A DNA stretch of 6,035 nucleotides, taken from the NCBI GenBank assembly GCA_938042055.1, contig CALIRX010000003.1, forward strand, positions 1-6,035. The letters run 5' to 3'. The notes beneath the pieces were generated by a model, which saw only the letters and a program-made list of their open reading frames with translations, searched no databases and had not been told where the DNA came from. The DNA comes from an uncultured Candidatus Saccharibacteria bacterium (GTDB lineage: Bacteria > Patescibacteriota > Saccharimonadia > Saccharimonadales > Saccharimonadaceae). The position numbers were made by a program, and so were the translations under genes. Shown one piece after another: positions 4,145 through 6,035 of this stretch (positions within the stretch are counted from its first letter, which is position 1; each line of letters begins with the position of its first letter).

Positions 4145-6035
4145 ATGGGTCAGCGGCGACTAGCAACACCGCAAAAAGATGACGCCAACAAGCGTCCGCA
4201 GTCAAAGAAAAGTAACAATGCAGTTTTGAATAACACAACTACTCGTAAGGGTGAAGTTTTTAGAGCTCAGCGACGAACGAGCGAGAACGTTAATCTCAGG
4301 GCTTCACAGCACTTGATTGATATTCCTGTAAATAAGTCGGTTTATAACGGATACGGTGGTGAGCAATTTAGCGCCAAAATGCAACCAAAACCTGTTCGCG
4401 GTGGTCAGCCGAAGCTTCGGATTATTCCGATTGGTGGCGTGGGTGAAATGGGAATTGGTAAGAATATGAACGCCATCGAATATGATGATGAGATTATCAT
4501 CGTAGATATGGGATTTCTGTTCCCGGGCAGTGATTATCCAGGCATCAATTACATTACGCCGGATATTACTTGGCTGGAAGAGAATAAGCACAAGATTAAG
4601 GCGCACGTATTTACTCACGGACACCTTGATCACATTGGCTCGTTCCGTCATTTTATTCATCGTATTCCAGCGCCAGTTTATGGCTCTAAGTTTACGATTG
4701 GTATGCTTGATCGAACGATGGACGATTCAGAAGTGGATTTCAAGCCAGATTATCGAGTGATGGATCCGTTGAGTCACGAAATTGTTCAAGTTTCTAAGCA
4801 TTTTTCAATCGAGTTGGTACGAGTTAACCACTCAATTCCTGATTCTACGGCGGTGATTATTCGAACTCCAATGGGCGTGATTGTCGATTCTGGTGACTGG
4901 CGATTTGAGGAAAGTCCAGTTGATGGTCAGAAGTTTGACCTTGAGCGACTTACGGAAGTGGCTTCAAAAGAAGGTATTTTGATGTTTATGAACGAGTCGA
5001 CCAACTGTGAGTCGGCTGGCACACATACTCATACGGAATTTGATATTCAGTATTCCATCGGTCAGGTGATGGACAAGTTTAGTAATAGTCGAGTAATTTT
5101 AAGCTGTTTCTCGTCGCAGGTGCATCGCTTGCAATTAATTTTGGAAGAGGCTCATAAGCACGGACGCAAGGTGGCGTTTGCTGGATTTTCGATGATTCAG
5201 AACCTGGAGGTGGCGCTGCGTTCGGGGACGATTAAGATTCCTAAAGATACCATCATGAAGATGGAAGATATTGTTAAATTGCCAGATAACCAAATTGCCG
5301 TAGTTTGTACTGGCTCGCAAGGTGAATTTAACGCCGTCTTAAATCGCATGGCGACGGGCGCTCATAAATATATGAAAATTAAGGGTTCGGACGTTGTGGT
5401 GTTTAGCTCAAATCCAATTCCTGGCAATGAAAAAAGCGTGGTGCGAACGGTTGACGGTCTGATGCGTGAGGGTTCTGATGTTATTCAAAACGGAAAGACT
5501 CACTTGACGGGTGTTGGTCCATTACACTTGTCAGGTCATGGATATTATGACGATCACGTCAAATTGATCAACGCGCTTAACCCAACTTACTATATGCCAA
5601 TTCACGGTGAATTCCACATGTTGGTGCATAATGCCAGGTTAGCGGAAAAGGAATGTGGAATTCCTCGCAAGAATATTTTTGTGTGCGATGCTGGAGATAT
5701 TATTGAAATTGATATCGAAAGGCAAGCAAAGAAGGCTGGGCGAATTCACGTTGGCGGAGTAATGTATGATGATACTGGTGCAATTGTTTCTGAGGTTGTG
5801 CTGAAAGATCGTATTCATATGTCGCAAGAGGGAATGTTCGTTGTGGTGTTGACTGTACAGCGTGGCACGGGACGATTATTGACCAGCCCAGACATTATTT
5901 CTCGCGGATTTATTTACTTGCGCGACTCTGAAGAATTGATGAATATGATTCGTCAATACTTGAAGCAAAAAGCGGCGCGTAGTTTTTCTGGCAAATATGA
6001 TTTGGATGTGATCAAAAAAGAAATTAAAGATGAGA
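4145..6035 (+). CDS. rnj: Ribonuclease J (metallo-beta-lactamase/beta-CASP), C-terminus beyond window
   Basis: RNase J is a Zn-dependent 5'-3' exonuclease and endonuclease for mRNA decay and rRNA maturation. The frame is open for 630 codons to the window edge. Residues 1-89 are a low-complexity basic extension rich in Lys, Arg, Gln and Asn, probably disordered. The metallo-beta-lactamase core starts at LRIIPIGGVGE (91-101). Metal and catalytic motifs are all present: HGHLDH (158-163; most relatives have HGHEDH), H229 (VNHSIPD), D251 (SGDWRF), H465 (LSGHGY) and H487 (PIHGEF). The beta-CASP domain runs from about ESTN (284-287) past CTGSQGE (388-394) and SSNPIPGNEKSV. The C-terminal domain begins near 545 and includes the conserved SPDIISRGFIY stretch. 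Compared with the usual GGVGEIGKNM, this protein reads GGVGEMGIGKNM, two residues longer. The cores of known RNase J proteins are about 550 residues, so only a few tens of residues should be missing. The start at 4145 is supported by the AGGAG site. Confidence 0.95.
   Translation, partial: MGQRRLATPQKDDANKRPQSKKSNNAVLNNTTTRKGEVFRAQRRTSENVNLRASQHLIDIPVNKSVYNGYGGEQFSAKMQPKPVRGGQPKLRIIPIGGVGEMGIGKNMNAIEYDDEIIIVDMGFLFPGSDYPGINYITPDITWLEENKHKIKAHVFTHGHLDHIGSFRHFIHRIPAPVYGSKFTIGMLDRTMDDSEVDFKPDYRVMDPLSHEIVQVSKHFSIELVRVNHSIPDSTAVIIRTPMGVIVDSGDWRFEESPVDGQKFDLERLTEVASKEGILMFMNESTNCESAGTHTHTEFDIQYSIGQVMDKFSNSRVILSCFSSQVHRLQLILEEAHKHGRKVAFAGFSMIQNLEVALRSGTIKIPKDTIMKMEDIVKLPDNQIAVVCTGSQGEFNAVLNRMATGAHKYMKIKGSDVVVFSSNPIPGNEKSVVRTVDGLMREGSDVIQNGKTHLTGVGPLHLSGHGYYDDHVKLINALNPTYYMPIHGEFHMLVHNARLAEKECGIPRKNIFVCDAGDIIEIDIERQAKKAGRIHVGGVMYDDTGAIVSEVVLKDRIHMSQEGMFVVVLTVQRGTGRLLTSPDIISRGFIYLRDSEELMNMIRQYLKQKAARSFSGKYDLDVIKKEIKDE

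Noticed and set aside
4304..4660. Minus-strand open frame of 118 codons inside RNase J
   Set aside because: It lies opposite the conserved RNase J catalytic region and shows no family features; a coding shadow.
1..6035. Recoded stop codons (TGA as Gly/Trp) as in some Patescibacteria lineages
   Set aside because: All genes end at TAA or TAG and have no in-frame TGA, so the standard code fits.

Overview
The window looks like chromosomal DNA of a small-genome Patescibacteria/CPR bacterium, most probably Candidatus Saccharibacteria (TM7). This is an inference from gene style, not a database match. The pointers are moderate-to-low GC, tightly packed genes, a standard stop code (no in-frame TGA in any gene), a Gram-positive-type RNase J, a YhgE/Pip membrane protein of the Firmicutes/Actinobacteria type, and a family-4-like uracil-DNA glycosylase reduced to one cysteine. 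All genes lie on the + strand. There is no tRNA, rRNA, CRISPR, insertion sequence or origin, and no gap between genes exceeds about 140 bases.

Layout. (1) 11-763: a membrane-anchored, helix-rich protein of unknown function, possibly cut at its N-terminus by the window edge, closed by a clear intrinsic terminator (784-809). (2) 824-1405: a uracil-DNA glycosylase of the family 4 fold lacking all four Fe-S cysteines. Its extended -10 promoter is so close to the ATG that the mRNA is probably leaderless. (3) 1491-1925 and 1918-4002: an overlapping two-gene operon, an Rrf2-type repressor without Fe-S cysteines followed by a 694-residue YhgE/Pip membrane protein with two long Gly/Leu heptad arrays. 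A promoter and a repeated element that may be the operator precede it. (4) 4145 to the window end: RNase J, nearly complete, with a basic N-terminal extension of about 90 residues, a strong promoter and a structured leader of about 80 bases.

How they work together. The Rrf2 regulator very probably controls itself and the YhgE/Pip protein through translational coupling. The other genes are independent: DNA base-excision repair (UDG), RNA turnover and maturation (RNase J), and an orphan membrane protein. The most unusual points are the Fe-S-free UDG with a leaderless promoter fused to the preceding terminator, and the regulated Pip-like stalk protein, a candidate surface or export factor in what may be an epibiotic organism.
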